From Smallanthus sonchifolius (Eukaryota; Streptophyta; Magnoliopsida; Asterales; Asteraceae): a stretch of 64,000 bases of DNA. The notes beneath the pieces were generated by a model that saw nothing but the letters and a program-made list of their open reading frames with translations, had not been told where the DNA came from and made no database searches. The translations under genes and the position numbers were made by a program. Of the stretch, positions 1-10,802 are shown one piece after another (within the stretch, counting starts at the first letter, position 1; each line of letters opens with the position of its first letter). The stretch is from positions 18,773,501 through 18,837,500 of the forward strand of contig CM042023.1 of assembly GCA_023525975.1 (NCBI GenBank). Direction: 5' to 3'.

Positions 1-1957
1 TGTCTTCTTCAGTGAGAAGACTGCTCCTTATTATTTCAAGTCTTCTAGGAGTCGGTCTTCTTTCTGCTGCTGCTAAAGATTCAGGATAGGCTACCCTTTT
101 TGCTGCTTGTATTTGTCTTTCGAACTTGGGTAGATTATCCTCCATCAAGTCATAGAACGTGCCAATAGCAAGTTCTGCTGAGAGGTCCGTAGAGTTGTTG
201 ATGCATTGTAGATGGTATAGGTGAAGGACTTGGATGCTGTTGAGAAAGTCCCAGTTTAGCTCTTCTACTCCGCCAAACTCCCAACCAATCCAGAACCTCT
301 CAGACTTTCCATCATATCCCAAAGCTAGTATTGTGTCAAACTCTAGCTGTGTTGAAGTCAGTGGAAATTGGGGGGCAGTGTATTGACTTATGATGGCTGC
401 TGCTTCAGGGATGATGATGAAAGATGTATATGTTTGTTCTTTGTCTTCAACATCAGTCAACACCTCATCAACAACCCTGACGACTAACTTCCAGTCTTCA
501 GAATTCTCTTCTTCTTCGTCATCTGAAGCTGGAAAGTTATGAACCTGTAGAAAAGCTGGCTTGAATAGTGTACTTTGAAATGTAGCATGCTCTTGAATCC
601 AGTCGTCAAGACTGTCTGAGTCTTCTTCCATTGGGACCATCTACCCCTTTTTGGTTGCATCAGAGGACAGATAAGCATCATTTTGGGTGCACACTGAGAC
701 AAGGGAGGGAGAAGCCATGGAGGGGCATTGATGGGCTTCATGCAGAAGGATCTGGTGTTATAGTTTTGACACCTCAGCCTCAAGCATAGCCACCCTGGCC
801 GTCAATTCCAAGTTATGAAGTTTCAGTCTGTCCTCATCCACAGTTGTGGAATCCTTGAAGCTAGATGGGGCCTTAGGCCTAGCCTCTGCATCCCCATCAC
901 CTATGGTTTCTTGGCGCCTGGGATTCCTCTCAGTCAGGGGAGTTTCCAAGGAAACATCCTCACTGTGAGTTGCCGTGGTTGAGGTCTTAGCGATGTTGTC
1001 ACTGTCTTCCTGGTCATTTGATGGACCAGCAGTAATGACAGCCTCTTCCACAACCACTCTGTTAAAACTCCTAGAGTGGACCTTCAGGGGAGTAGAACTT
1101 GGGTTGGGTGTGTTGGAAGCAAGATCAACCAGTACCTCCGAGATAGTGGCAGTTGGAGAAGGTACATCATCTTGATCAGGTTCATCAATACTTAAGTTCA
1201 GAAGTGAGAGGAGTGGCTCAAGGGACTGTTCTATGGATCCGGTAAGTGATCCTGATCCTAATAGAGAGACATCCGAAGGAGTCTCCCTAACAATGTGGCT
1301 GTCCCTTATGATATTCTCACCAGAATGTTGGGATTCTGAATGAGGGCTTAGAGGTTGGGTTTGGGCCTTTGAGACAAGAAGAGAAGGAGTCTTCTTGCTC
1401 CTTTTTCTGGTGTAAATCGTAGCAACTAGGGCCCTTTGCTCCAGTTGAACGATAACATCCAAAACAGGTGTAAGTAATTCTTGTACCTGTGCATCCTTAG
1501 TAGTATGCACAGGGGTTCGAATGGTGGAAGCAGATTGTTGTTCAGGATGTGATGTGGAGGGTGTGGGATCAGTATCAGCTGGGATTGCTGAACTGTCACC
1601 CGGGGTACTTTGTATGTTCAGCATTGTAGATAACAATGGAACATTGACCCCTGAGAACTTTTTGGAAACAGTTCTCATACTTTAAAAAATATTATTTTTA
1701 TGTCCCAATATGATGTAGATTCTTGCAGGTTTTGAAAGTTCTTTTAGTTCTTGATTGAAAACCTCCTGCAAGAATCTTAGGTATATAAAAAATTGTTGCT
1801 TTGCACCCTCTTGAAGGTTATATCTCAAACCCTCAAAGATGAGGTGTGCAAACTTGAAACCTAGGCCAGTAATCATACCATGGAAGGCGGAGGCCAGTGC
1901 GGAGCTCACTTGATGCCATCCACTTCTCTTCTGAGATATGCATTGGAGAAGAGTGTG
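1..1957 (-). pseudogene. Long ORF of a minus-strand LTR retrotransposon, three nonsense codons, runs off the left edge
   Basis: One reading frame stays open on the minus strand from about 1957 to the window edge, apart from three stops: TAA at 1682-1684, TAA at 758-760 and TAG at 641-643. I join these pieces because all are in the same frame. The first part has an aromatic FIYLRFLQEVFNQEL stretch. After the first stop comes MRTVSKKFSGVNVPL, a pattern I associate with an accessory retrotransposon protein common in Asteraceae. A Ser/Thr/Pro-rich low-complexity middle follows (about 1600-900), then a short coiled coil (LKLHNLELTARVAMLEAEV). The last part (640-1) is acidic and unfamiliar. I see no gag zinc knuckle, protease or reverse transcriptase, and the frame starts within 50 bases of the primer-binding site, so the element looks non-autonomous. 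The frame has no good ATG near its start. The product's role is unknown. Confidence 0.55.
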
Positions 1958-1988
1958 TCAGAAATACTTCCATGGAGGGCCCAACAAT

Positions 1989-2000
1989 GCTCTGATACCA
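1989..2000 (-). other. Primer-binding site of the minus-strand LTR element
   Basis: On the minus strand this reads TGGTATCAGAGC, the usual plant site complementary to the 3' end of initiator methionine tRNA. It lies two bases inside the LTR end at 2003, the expected position, and fixes the element's orientation. Confidence 0.85.
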
Positions 2001-2200
2001 CTTGTAGGATTGTGAAAGTATAAGATGGTTCTGTTCTTATTCTTAGTTGAAATTGGCGGAAACAATAGCAACTACACAAGTATAATCGAGTAAACAGAAA
2101 GAATACTTATAAGAACAATGTTGTATTAACCTTTTGTGAATAAACAATTACAAATGAAAACTCTATCAAGAAGCACTCATACAATGAAGTGTTTACACAG

Positions 2201-2210
2201 TATTTATACT
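2201..2210 (-). promoter_or_regulatory. TATA box of the LTR promoter
   Basis: Reads AGTATAAATA on the minus strand, about 200 bases before the end of the LTR, so transcription would start near 2170 and run leftwards into the element. Confidence 0.6.
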
Positions 2211-2546
2211 AACTTAGAATCAAGACAGACCCTTGATTCTAAGGATCAGATCTAACACAGACCGTTGATCTTTTGTACAAAGCTAATAATACAAATTTAG
2301 TCTAAACTATCTAACTTTATTGAAGCGTCTTCTTTATGCATCATTACTTGCATGCTTGGAGAAGAGCATTGTTGTCCGTCATTGGTTGCACCATTGAGGT
2401 TCCTTCTGCTTTGAGTGTGTCAGTAGCTTTTGCAGAAAGTTGTCAGTGACGCTTGGCATGGATAGTCAGCTGCAACGATTTATCTTCAAGGCACAAGGCT
2501 GTCAGCAGCAAGGATGAGGATCAGCATCAAGACTGATCTGTTGAAT

Positions 2547-2685
2547 GCTGTTGATAAGCCTATCAGCAGCAACAAGTGTTGAATGCTGCTGATAAGCCTA
2601 TCAGCAGCAACAACTGTTGAACGCTGCTGATAAGCCTATCAGCAGCAACAAGTGTTGAACGCTGCTGATAAGCCTATCAGCAGCA
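2547..2685. repeat. Four 38-bp tandem repeats, each a perfect hairpin, at the LTR tip
   Basis: Units begin at 2547, 2585, 2623 and 2661. Each contains GCTGCTGATA, a four-base loop AGCC, then TATCAGCAGC, a 10-bp inverted repeat (the first unit has one mismatch). The last hairpin abuts the LTR terminus. Confidence 0.85.
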
Positions 2686-2689
2686 TTTG

Positions 2690-3698
2690 TACTTATAGGA
2701 ATTTTGTTGCAATCAGTCTTTGGTTCTACCACGTCCTTTCTTGCCGCTTCTTGTGCTGCCTTGAACCACATTCATTTATCGTCAGGTGGAAAACTAAAGT
2801 ATTTGTCATTGGTTACCCAATTGGGGCATATCCTATTAGCAACATAATTCCCATATTTGTAATTCACACCATTTTTCATAAATGGACACTTGGTTGCGGA
2901 TCCATGTACAACATCGTTGAATATGATTGATTAAGTACGTTAATGTCGTTGTTTGAACCGGTGACACCAAAGAATGCATGCCAAAACCATAATTCTTGTG
3001 AGGCTATCGCTTCGAGCATAATCGTTTGGTACTAGTGATCACCTTGCATGTATTGACCTTGCCATGCCACTGGGCAATTCCTCCAAGCTCAATGTGTACA
3101 ATCAATGCTACCCAACATTCAGGGAAATCCATGCCGACTTTCATGTGCGGCGTACAAAAGTTGTATGTCATTGGCAGTCGGTCTATGCAAATATTATTTT
3201 CCATACAACTGAATAACACCTTCATCAAAGTATTGTAGACTTTACGTGGAGTTCTTTCGGACATACTCAAGTACTCATCCAACATGTCTGGAATATTCTC
3301 ATATGTTAGTTGATGTATTGTTGATGTACACTTTTGTAATGATGTGAAGCTCCTTTTCCATCTAGCACTCTAAGTTGTTTGAGAAAACTCAAAGTATATC
3401 TCCATATCATCAACTACATTTTGGAATAGATTTCTTCGCATTCAAAACTTTGTTATGAACGTCTCAGCCTCATATGCTGGATTCATAGAGAAGTAATTTT
3501 GCACGAGATTATTATATGCAGTTTCATGGTCTCTTCTTACATAACTTCTTGGCCTTGTAGTATCTTGAGTATTTAACGATTGTTGAACAATTGTAGAAAA
3601 AAATGTAAATCCTACACTTTTGTTTCTTCAACTTGATTATTGTATGAATCTTCTGAACATGATGATGAACTAGACAATAAAAATTGAGGGGGAGACAT
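2690..3698 (-). pseudogene. PIF/Harbinger transposase (ALP1-like nuclease) pseudogene, cut by the LTR element
   Basis: The likely start is the ATG at 3698 (MSPPQFLLSS). Reading across frames on the minus strand, the landmarks of the family appear in order: an N-terminal RSYVRRDHETAYNNLVQNYF region, MSERTPRKVYNTL, the nuclease segment around GMDFPECWVALIVHIE, then decayed counterparts of the downstream nuclease motifs, and finally FKAAQEAARKDV. Several frameshifts and stops separate these pieces. In intact Harbinger nucleases the last motif is followed by a helix (RAFGVLQ-like), and a decayed version seems to run up to about 2690, where the LTR begins. The LTR element therefore probably inserted into this gene. 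The DDE triad cannot be read intact and the gene is dead. Confidence 0.7.
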
Positions 3699-4622
3699 GG
3701 TATAAAATGTGTTTAAATTTTGAGAGAAAATGATTAAAAATAGTGTGAAAAACATAAAGGTTGGAGATGTTATATATAGGGTTATAATTTTTAATTAAAT
3801 CTTTATGGGCAATTACATATATTCCCCTCTAATTTGAAAAACTACAAATTTCCTCAAATCATGCTTAATAGCATTGTACATTATGCATTGAAAACTGATA
3901 TTTTAGGGAAACATGCAATTTTACAAGTTTAGAGAGGATATATGTTACTCCCCTATTTTTTTATGCATATAGCCGTTGAAAGGTAATATTACTGTAGATT
4001 ACTCGGTATTCGATTGGCATTGATATCCACGCATGAATTCATTTTGATCGGACCGAAAGGGACATGACGGTGTTCCCGCTGGTACCGCAACACCTCGATA
4101 CTCGACCCCTTTCCCCCATCGACACCGGCTGCACTCATATCTATTTGGCTTGGTGCACTGATGTAATAGTCTTATATGGCAGTATTCCAAACTATGAATA
4201 TGTATTAGTGGTTGAAGATTTTTAATTAAAATATTGTATGGCCCCTGCAATATGAAAAATTCAATAATTCCAAAAAAGCTCGAAAGGCAATCTGACTTTT
4301 TCTCCTTTACGCCTTTGTTTGCTGTATCTTGATTTTTTTATGAATAATTAGATAAACTAAATTGGAATATATCAATAACAATTAAACACGTCACATGAAT
4401 TCCTTCAGATAAAATAATTTTTTATATACTCCAATTAAATTCATTCTCATAGCATGCTGCCATGCTATATTAAAACAATTCAATTTTCACTTCCACATCT
4501 TAATCAATTAAAACAAAATGCATATAATCCGATTCTATACACCAATTACATTGCAAAATGGGTGCTAGCTTGTATCAACTTTAAAGCATAAAAAAGGGTT
4601 TTTTGTGGGAAAAAAACCAACT
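3699..4622. other. AT-rich intergenic DNA
   Basis: I see no convincing gene. A GC-richer block at about 4015-4145 (GGTACC- and CGATACTCGACC-like words) looks like a degenerate transposon piece, but no ends were found. The stretch next to 4622 is the likely 3' flank of the HD-Zip gene. Confidence 0.4.
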
Positions 4623-5998
4623 TCAATGAAGATGTTGATCAGGATGCTGCTCCGGCCATGGCCAATAAGAGGGTTGATCTTCGATACCGTTAAACATGTT
4701 GCAGAAGCCTTCATTACCGACGGATTGATTTAATCGCTGGCTGAGGAGATCGGTTGTGGAAGGGTTTTGTAGAAGTTGTGTTAGCCTTGAATTTGGATCC
4801 ATAGATGACATGGTAGGGTAAATGTTGCTTGAAATTTGGGTGTAAAATATTGGGCTCTCTTCTGATGGTGTCATAGCCCCGGTTACCATGTTGAGGTCGC
4901 AGCTGTTTTCGCTTCCATTGCTCCATGATCCTTCTGTTTCTTTGTTTAGATTTATGGGTTTAACCCCATTTGCTTCTCCACCTTTTACAGCTAATAACTG
5001 AAGAAGAAAAATGGAATCTTGATTATTGTTATAGGATAAAGATTTGATTTTTGAAAGAATTTCAAAAGATTTTGTAAGAAATTGTGGTTTTCAAGATTGC
5101 CAATATGATTATGTTTTGATCTTTATAACTACATAATATGTTTGATCCAGTTCTAGAATTGGCAAAAGGTACATAATATATGATTTAAGGTTGATTGTTG
5201 AACATTGAATTTTTTAACATTTCTAGAAAGAAACTAAAGATTTGATTTTTGAAAGAATTTGGAAAGCTTTTAAAAGACTAAAGACTTTAACAATGTACCA
5301 TGTGATAAAGTTTTGATCTTTGACACAAAAGTTGAAAGAAAATGTCAAATAAATTAAGCTCATTAATTTGCAAGATTAATATTATAATTATACCTCTGCA
5401 TGAAGTTTCTTGTTTAGGGTCTTGAGAGCATCATTATCAGCCTTAACGGACTCAAATTGTCTCTTTAACACATCATAATCTTTCTCCAATTGTTTGGTCT
5501 TCCATCGGGCCCTTCGGTTCTGGAACCATATGGCTACTTGCCTTGGCTGCAACCTGAGGGCCCGAGCCAGTTGAGTTTTCCTTTCGGGTTCGAGCTTGTT
5601 TCCCAACTCAAAGCTCTTTTCAAGAGCTTTCACTTGTTCCAAATTGAGCCTTCTCTTCTTCTCTCCCAGCTGCGATCCATCGTCATCCGACATGTCATCA
5701 TCGGCTGCTGCACCGCGTGTTTCTTCGCACCTATCGACCCCGGAATACGACATGGATCTCCTCATCAAGAGTGTCTGAACACCTGCACACAATCACACAT
5801 ACAAGTATGTACAAGTGTACAAGTAATTAGCCAATTTAAGACCAACCTATTAGACTATGTAACCCTAATTATGCTTGATGATCAAGAAAACAACATGCAG
5901 ATCTAGAGAGAGAAAAGGGGGGAACCTTGTAAGTCATGAGGAGGGTGGTGGTCATCTTCATAGCCAAAAAACATGGTTTCAGATGGGAGGAAGGACAT
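4623..5998 (-). CDS. HD-Zip class I transcription factor, ATHB13/HaHB1 clade (three exons)
   Basis: The exons are 5998-5926, 5782-5394 and 4997-4623, joined by GT-AG introns of 143 and 396 bp, giving 278 residues. Exon 1 starts MSFLPSETMFFGYEDD. The homeodomain lies at about residues 66-120 (KKRRLNLEQVKALEKSFEL, with WFQNRRARWK as recognition helix). It is followed at once by a leucine zipper with heptad positions L123, L130, V137, L144 and L151. An acidic DDDMSDDDGSQ stretch precedes the homeodomain. The C-terminus carries INLNKETEGSWSNGSENSC and an aromatic end (QPSYWPWPEQ), both typical of the ATHB13/20/23/HaHB1 group. Such proteins bind CAATNATTG-type sites as dimers in the nucleus and act in growth and stress responses; the target set here is unknown. 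No truncation is seen. Intron 2 follows codon 154 and interrupts the zipper region. Confidence 0.95.
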
Positions 5999-6510
5999 GT
6001 CAGTGGGAAAAAAGAAACCCTTTTTTTAATGTGTAAAGTTAGGCTAAAGTCACAGAGCTCTGATCAAGCAACTTAATTGATAGCTGTATGTGTGTGTGTG
6101 TGAGTGCTAATCTGGCTCTTATGGTGTTGGATCTTGGATGTAGAAAGAAACATGGGGGTGGCAAAGACACTTGAGAAACAGCAATAATCTCTTTTTAAAA
6201 CCTCAAAGAGATAAGAGATGGGAGGGTGTGGGGTGGGGTGGGGGTGGCTTTTTCAAATATTTGATTTTATTGCAATTTCCTTATAGATTCTATACATTCA
6301 CCTGCAATGTGATGCTAATTTTTTATACCAATAATAATAATAACAATAGTTATTTAAAAAGTTAAGTTCACTAGTGACATTATCTTATATGTTAGTTTTT
6401 CAATTAAATAAATAATGCGAAATAACTAATATTTTGGAGAAGTTAAAGAAACACTAAATTTGACAAGGATATTGGACCTTTAATTAAGGGTTGTAAATTT
6501 GAAGTAATCT
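5999..6510 (-). promoter_or_regulatory. 5' UTR and promoter region of the HD-Zip gene
   Basis: The interval directly upstream of the start codon contains a short TG dinucleotide run (about 6088-6102) and a G-rich GGGGTGGGGTG block near 6230. No single TATA box stands out. A CACTA-like MITE begins at 6511, so the proximal promoter is at most about 500 bp before transposon DNA starts. Confidence 0.5.
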
Positions 6511-6698
6511 CACTATTATAAAATTAGTACTAAGGACGGAACGTTCAGTCAGACATTCCACTGTGGCTAATTCGATTACCGACGAAACTTTGTGGCTAAT
6601 TTGATTACCGACGGAGCTTTCTGATGGATTTCTGTCAGGCTTTAAAAATTGTAATTCCATATAGTTATCGACGGTGATGCCCTGGCTTTCTAGTAGTG
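6511..6698. mobile_element. Short CACTA-like MITE (188 bp)
   Basis: Begins CACTATTATAAAATTAG and ends CTTTCTAGTAGTG, which is CACTACTAG in reverse complement. Inside are repeats of the form ATTACCGACGRA, like the subterminal repeats of CACTA elements. The flanking trinucleotides (TCT and TTT) differ by one base, so the target duplication is not exact. Confidence 0.5.
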
Positions 6699-6718
6699 TT
6701 TATTCTACTTTATATAAA

Positions 6719-7753
6719 ATTAATTACACGGATGGCATTAGTCGTTTACACATATTTCACTTTTAGTCCCTAGGAATAAGAAATTACAGATTTAGTTTAG
6801 TAGTTTGTCAAAAGTAATATCTGGTTAAGATGTTAGTTCCAATTTTCTTCCACCACCACACAAAGGCCGACAACATCCACCACCACACAAACGCCGATCT
6901 TCTTCTTCAAATGTCACCTTCTACCGCCAGACCCGAGCTTCAACTGTCCCCTCCGCCGTCAGACCCGTCGTACTCACGCAACACCATCAAGAACCACCAC
7001 CAGACCGATCGTTTTTTTATCGGCCCCTTACCTTCTGGTCACCCATCATCGCAATCGTCAGCTTCCCCTTCACCAAACCTCCATTTCCATCACTAACGCA
7101 ACACCATCAAGAACCACCACCAGACCCGTCGTCTTTCACCGGCCCCTCACCTTCTGGTCACCCATCATCGCAACCTTCAACATCCCCTTCACCAAACCTC
7201 CATCTACATCACCACAAATGTTATTACGTGTTTCGATTTCTATTGTAAGCCTAGTCATCTCCACTTCATTTGGTTCGATTTCATTTTGGATTTTGATTTT
7301 GCACACCGATTGTAGGCTTCTGTATTTAATCAAATTCTATATTGATTTCGGTTTGGATGATTCACGATTGATGTTGGGTTCCATCAATTGAATTTGATTT
7401 TCAGTTCCATCAATTGATTTTGGTTTTCGGTTCCATCGATTGAAAACGGTTCCAAAAGACATCCGTTTGTCGCCACCGTAGTGGTTCGAACGTGGTGGGA
7501 GGCGTCGGAATCAATAGGTTTTGTCGATTAGGAGAGATAACGAGGGGTTAAAGATGAGTGGTTGGTGGTTTCAGATATCATCACCGGTCTCGTTTCAAAA
7601 TCCCGTTTTTTAGGTATGGGGGTGGAGGGGTTTGCCGGAGATGTGCATATTTGGTTATTTTTTAAAAAAATTGATAGAATTTTTAACAGATATCCACATC
7701 AGGGACTAAAAGTGAAATCAATGTAAACCACAGAGACAATCCATGTAATTAAT
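6719..7753. mobile_element. Element with ~53-bp terminal inverted repeats, probably Mutator-like, carrying GC-rich cargo
   Basis: The left end (6719-6771, containing TTTCACTTTTAGTCCCT) and the right end (7701-7753, containing AGGGACTAAAAGTGAAA) are inverted repeats of each other over about 53 bp with a few mismatches. The outermost ATTAATTAC/GTAATTAAT are also complementary, so a target duplication cannot be told apart from the repeat. The interior is much richer in GC than its surroundings, with Ser/Pro/His-rich open frames on the plus strand and a 120-bp tandem duplication. That suggests captured host DNA, but I do not recognise a source gene. Confidence 0.55.
6976..7205 (+). repeat. 120-bp tandem duplication (two copies)
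   Basis: ACGCAACACCATCAAGAACC occurs at 6976 and again at 7096, and similarity continues through CCTTCTGGTCACCCATCATC and CCCCTTCACCAAACCTCCAT in both copies. The second copy differs from the first by scattered substitutions and small indels. Confidence 0.8.
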
Positions 7754-8289
7754 TCTTTATATAATATGCAACTTGCACTTATGTGTGTAAATTGAAATCT
7801 ATATGTACAAAGCATCATTCAAAATTTAATGCTTTTTTTAGCTTTTAGATAGCCGACATAATTCAACTATTACCAAAAATATGTTTGCCTAATCATAAAG
7901 TGCATGAACAAACAATGCCTAACTAAAGTTCGAACTTGTTAGTAATAGACCATGATTCCATGAAGTCTGAAATTCGAAAGCAAAAGAACGAACATGATTG
8001 ATGCTGAAAAACTCTTGCAACTTGTTATATTAAGGGATTATTTTAACGATGCACATCAAGATTCAAGTTTAAGACTCCGATTGCTAATTTATGTTTAATT
8101 ACTTTTTATGGGGTTTCAAGATTTTCTCTCAAATTCAAGAACCTATATCAACACAATTCAAGATGGTTTGTAAAAGATAGTATATTAAGGAATCATAAAT
8201 AAACTTGTATAGCTTTTGGCACTTTTATACTAAGAGCATTTGCAATGGACGTTTGTGGGGGTGTCCGTGGTCGAAGTGACGCCCTCATA
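7754..8289. other. AT-rich intergenic DNA
   Basis: No gene or element boundary is recognisable here apart from the target site of the hAT element at the right edge. GAGCATTTGCAATGG at about 8235 resembles a MITE end, but I found no partner. Confidence 0.4.
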
Positions 8290-8297
8290 GCGGAGAG

Positions 8298-9231
8298 TAG
8301 GGCAGAGCATTTTGGGTTTCCCGGGTCAATTAGGGTAACCCGATCCCGAATTTCTATAAAAGTATTATCCGAATACGGTCCCTAGGTCACACAGTCGGTA
8401 ATGGGTTTCGGTCGGGAATGAACGATCGGGAAATAGGGTATTCCCGATATCGTAAAAACTAGACTGAATCTAATTCTTATCGGTTGATAAAATGGCTGAT
8501 GGTTCTTGGTATGAGTGTTAATACTTTTTTTGAACGGCAACTGTCGAATAGAGTGACGCACCCCTCGTCATATGGGGAAATCTCAACAAACCCTAGCCAA
8601 TATGTTGTCTTAACCGGGTCCATCTGACGTCGAGGTTGGCGACCGTTCAAGGAAAAAACCTCACAGAGAACGGCCCACATTTAGGCTTGAGGGATAAAAC
8701 CTCCTAGCATGGATCGAACCCTGGGCTCTCATGGGTAAAAACCCTGGTGCATCAGTCTAACTAAAGGGCCTACGACCAACTGAGCTAGACATCCTTTGCA
8801 TGAGTGTTAATACTTGTTTTTTCTATTTTGTTGGTGTGTTTGTGTGAAAATATGAGGGTTTTTTTTCTCTTTTTTTAACAAAAAAGTACAGTCAATTAGT
8901 ATTTTTTTTAAATAAAACTTAAAAATTTTCAAATTGAATATTCTTTGCATTTCTTATTCAATTGTGCATAAGAGTTAAAACTTTACAAATATATCATGAT
9001 TTGTTATGATCTTCTGTCATATTGCAGTAAAATATAAATGATTTTTGTTAATTTTTAAACATATCGGGTCGGTAATATTTTCTCGGTTTCATAGGGAATT
9101 ACCCGATCCTGAATTTTTATGAAAACAGTGATCGAATCCCGAAATATGTTATGCAAATCGGCTCGGTATTGGAATTTTTTCGGGTCGGTCTTCGGTGATT
9201 TTCGTGCATTCCCGATCTGTGCTCACCCCTA
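8298..9231. mobile_element. hAT-type element (934 bp) with 8-bp target duplication
   Basis: The element runs TAGGGCAGAGCA...TGCTCACCCCTA, imperfect terminal inverted repeats matching at 10 of 12 positions. It is flanked on both sides by the exact 8-bp duplication GCGGAGAG (8290-8297 and 9232-9239). Both arms are full of CCCGAT/ATCGGG words. There is no transposase, so it is non-autonomous. A SINE sits inside. Confidence 0.85.
8527..8799 (-). mobile_element. tRNA-derived SINE nested in the hAT element
   Basis: Flanked by an exact 16-bp target duplication ATGAGTGTTAATACTT (8511-8526 and 8800-8815). On the minus strand the head reads GGATGTCTAGCTCAGTTGG, with an RNA polymerase III A box (8776-8787) and a B box GGTTCGATCC (8711-8720). 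The tail ends in a short A run (T run on the plus strand at 8525-8530). The head is tRNA-like but the A-to-B spacing is too long for a tRNA gene. Confidence 0.85.
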
Positions 9232-9239
9232 GCGGAGAG

Positions 9240-9973
9240 CTCTACAGACAGCAAAGAGAGACAAGATATTGTCCATGGCTACGGACCGCCACGCCACGAA
9301 TAGGGGAATGCGAGAAGGACTTGAGAGAAAGAGAGAGAGGGGGGGGGCATTGTGGAGCAGAGAGAGAGAGAGAGAGAGGAGTATGTGGAACAAAGAGAGA
9401 AAGGGACAACCAGCATGGCTCCTGTCCATGACCATCCGACTTGCAGATTCTATTTGTATATTATTACCGATAACTATTACAGTGATACGTATACAAACAC
9501 AATATTTAAAAAACTCTAATTATGGCTCAAGCCAAGTCTATATAAGTTCATTTTGATGGAGGCTTTCAAGACTTTCTTTGAAAAATTATAAATTTTTAAA
9601 TAAGAAATCATAATAAAACATTAAGCATTTTATCTGTAATAATTTTAAGGGTCAAACTAAAAGAAAACGAAGTTATTAATCACTCTTACCAATTTTCATG
9701 TGTACTCTAGATTTCACCCATATTAACTAGTGGTTTAATTAATTTTGTGAATGACCCACCTCATTTTAGTTGTGTATTATTTTCTTAAATTAAGAAAAAG
9801 AAAATGAAATAAAAGAGTCTCTTGTCACAACTCACATGGACCCAACCCATTAGTTGGAAGGTTGGCGGGGTACCCCCTTTGAAATAGGATTTAGCATCTT
9901 CATGCAAATTCTAATTTCAAAAAACCAAAATATAATACTCTGGCTTCACATGTCATCGTGTTCCCATGTGCAT
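9240..9973. other. Intergenic DNA with a GAGA-rich block
   Basis: About 9325-9400 is a purine-rich (GA)n stretch that gives spurious Arg/Glu-rich open frames on both strands. Nothing else is recognisable. Confidence 0.5.
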
Positions 9974-10060
9974 CTCCTCTCTCTCTCTCTCTCTAGTTTT
10001 CAACATATAAATGTATACAATATATACAGATAATATATACAGATATATATATACACACAC

Positions 10061-10118
<58 letters not shown>
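9974..10118. repeat. Microsatellites: (TC)n then mixed (TA)n/(CA)n
   Basis: (TC)n covers 9974-9994. Alternating TA and CA dinucleotide runs cover about 10041-10118. Confidence 0.9.
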
Positions 10119-10802
10119 CAATATCATTCTTAACAATTTATTGAATACTACCGTTGTATGATCATTTCATTTTGTTGAAATTTTCCATAAATCAAAAGTT
10201 GGTTCTTTGTTAAAAAGGTCAGTTTATAATTTTTTTTAATTTGTGGATTTCTTTTTACAATTTAACAAGACGGTGATACAAAACTATTTGGTTTGTATGA
10301 GAGAGATTGTGGGTTGTATACTAACACCTGTCTAATAGTTTATGGTTTTATTTAGTGAAGGAGTTGGAGACAAGAAGAACAAATTGGATGTTGTTTAATT
10401 ATGTGATTAGTTTAATTATTTGTGGTATTGGCCAAAGAAATTAATTGGAATTAAATATTTTTCTTGGCTGCTAATTAATTCAGAGAATGATGGAGAGTTG
10501 TTAATTTTCTGTCATTTTAACAATGTTTATATTCGTGTGAATTCTCTAAATCGATTCACATATTAAAAATAATTAAACGGTTAACCTAACACACCACACA
10601 CGCCATCATTAGAGTTGCCACCTCTAATTTTATTGTTTCAAATATTATGCTATATTGATCCTATGAACACATGCACAATTTAAAATTTTACTTAGATCAT
10701 TAATACTATATTAAACTAAGCGTAATTTTATACGATTTGATTGTTACTCTATATCGTCAACAAATACTAATAATTTGTTTAATATTTTTGTAAGTTGTCG
10801 TC
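10119..10802. other. AT-rich DNA without recognisable features
   Basis: No open frame, RNA gene or element end could be supported in this stretch. Confidence 0.4.

Larger units (their letters stand above)
2003..2685 (-). repeat. 5' LTR (683 bp) of the minus-strand retrotransposon
   Basis: The LTR is bounded by TG...CA. Its inner end is fixed by the primer-binding site. Its outer end falls where the Harbinger pseudogene on the right stops being recognisable. A minus-strand TATA box lies at 2201-2210. The partner LTR and the second target duplication would lie to the left of the window, so the outer boundary rests on sequence context only. Superfamily is uncertain; Copia is likely. Confidence 0.7.

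Noticed and set aside
4015..4145. Possible MITE or gene fragment with GGTACC- and CGATACTCG-type words
   Set aside because: No inverted repeat, target duplication or open frame could be found.
5490..5906. Plus-strand frames opposite the homeodomain exon
   Set aside because: Antisense shadows of the conserved HD-Zip exon.
8235..8297. GAGCATTTGCAATGG as the left end of another MITE
   Set aside because: No matching inverted end was found within the next 1.5 kb.
8711..8799. tRNA gene on the minus strand
   Set aside because: A and B boxes are present, but the spacing is too long, no cloverleaf can be closed, and a 16-bp target duplication and A tail show a SINE.
9195..9556. Arg/Glu-rich and Leu/Ser-rich open frames
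   Set aside because: Products of a (GA)n-rich stretch read on both strands, with no codon structure or homology.
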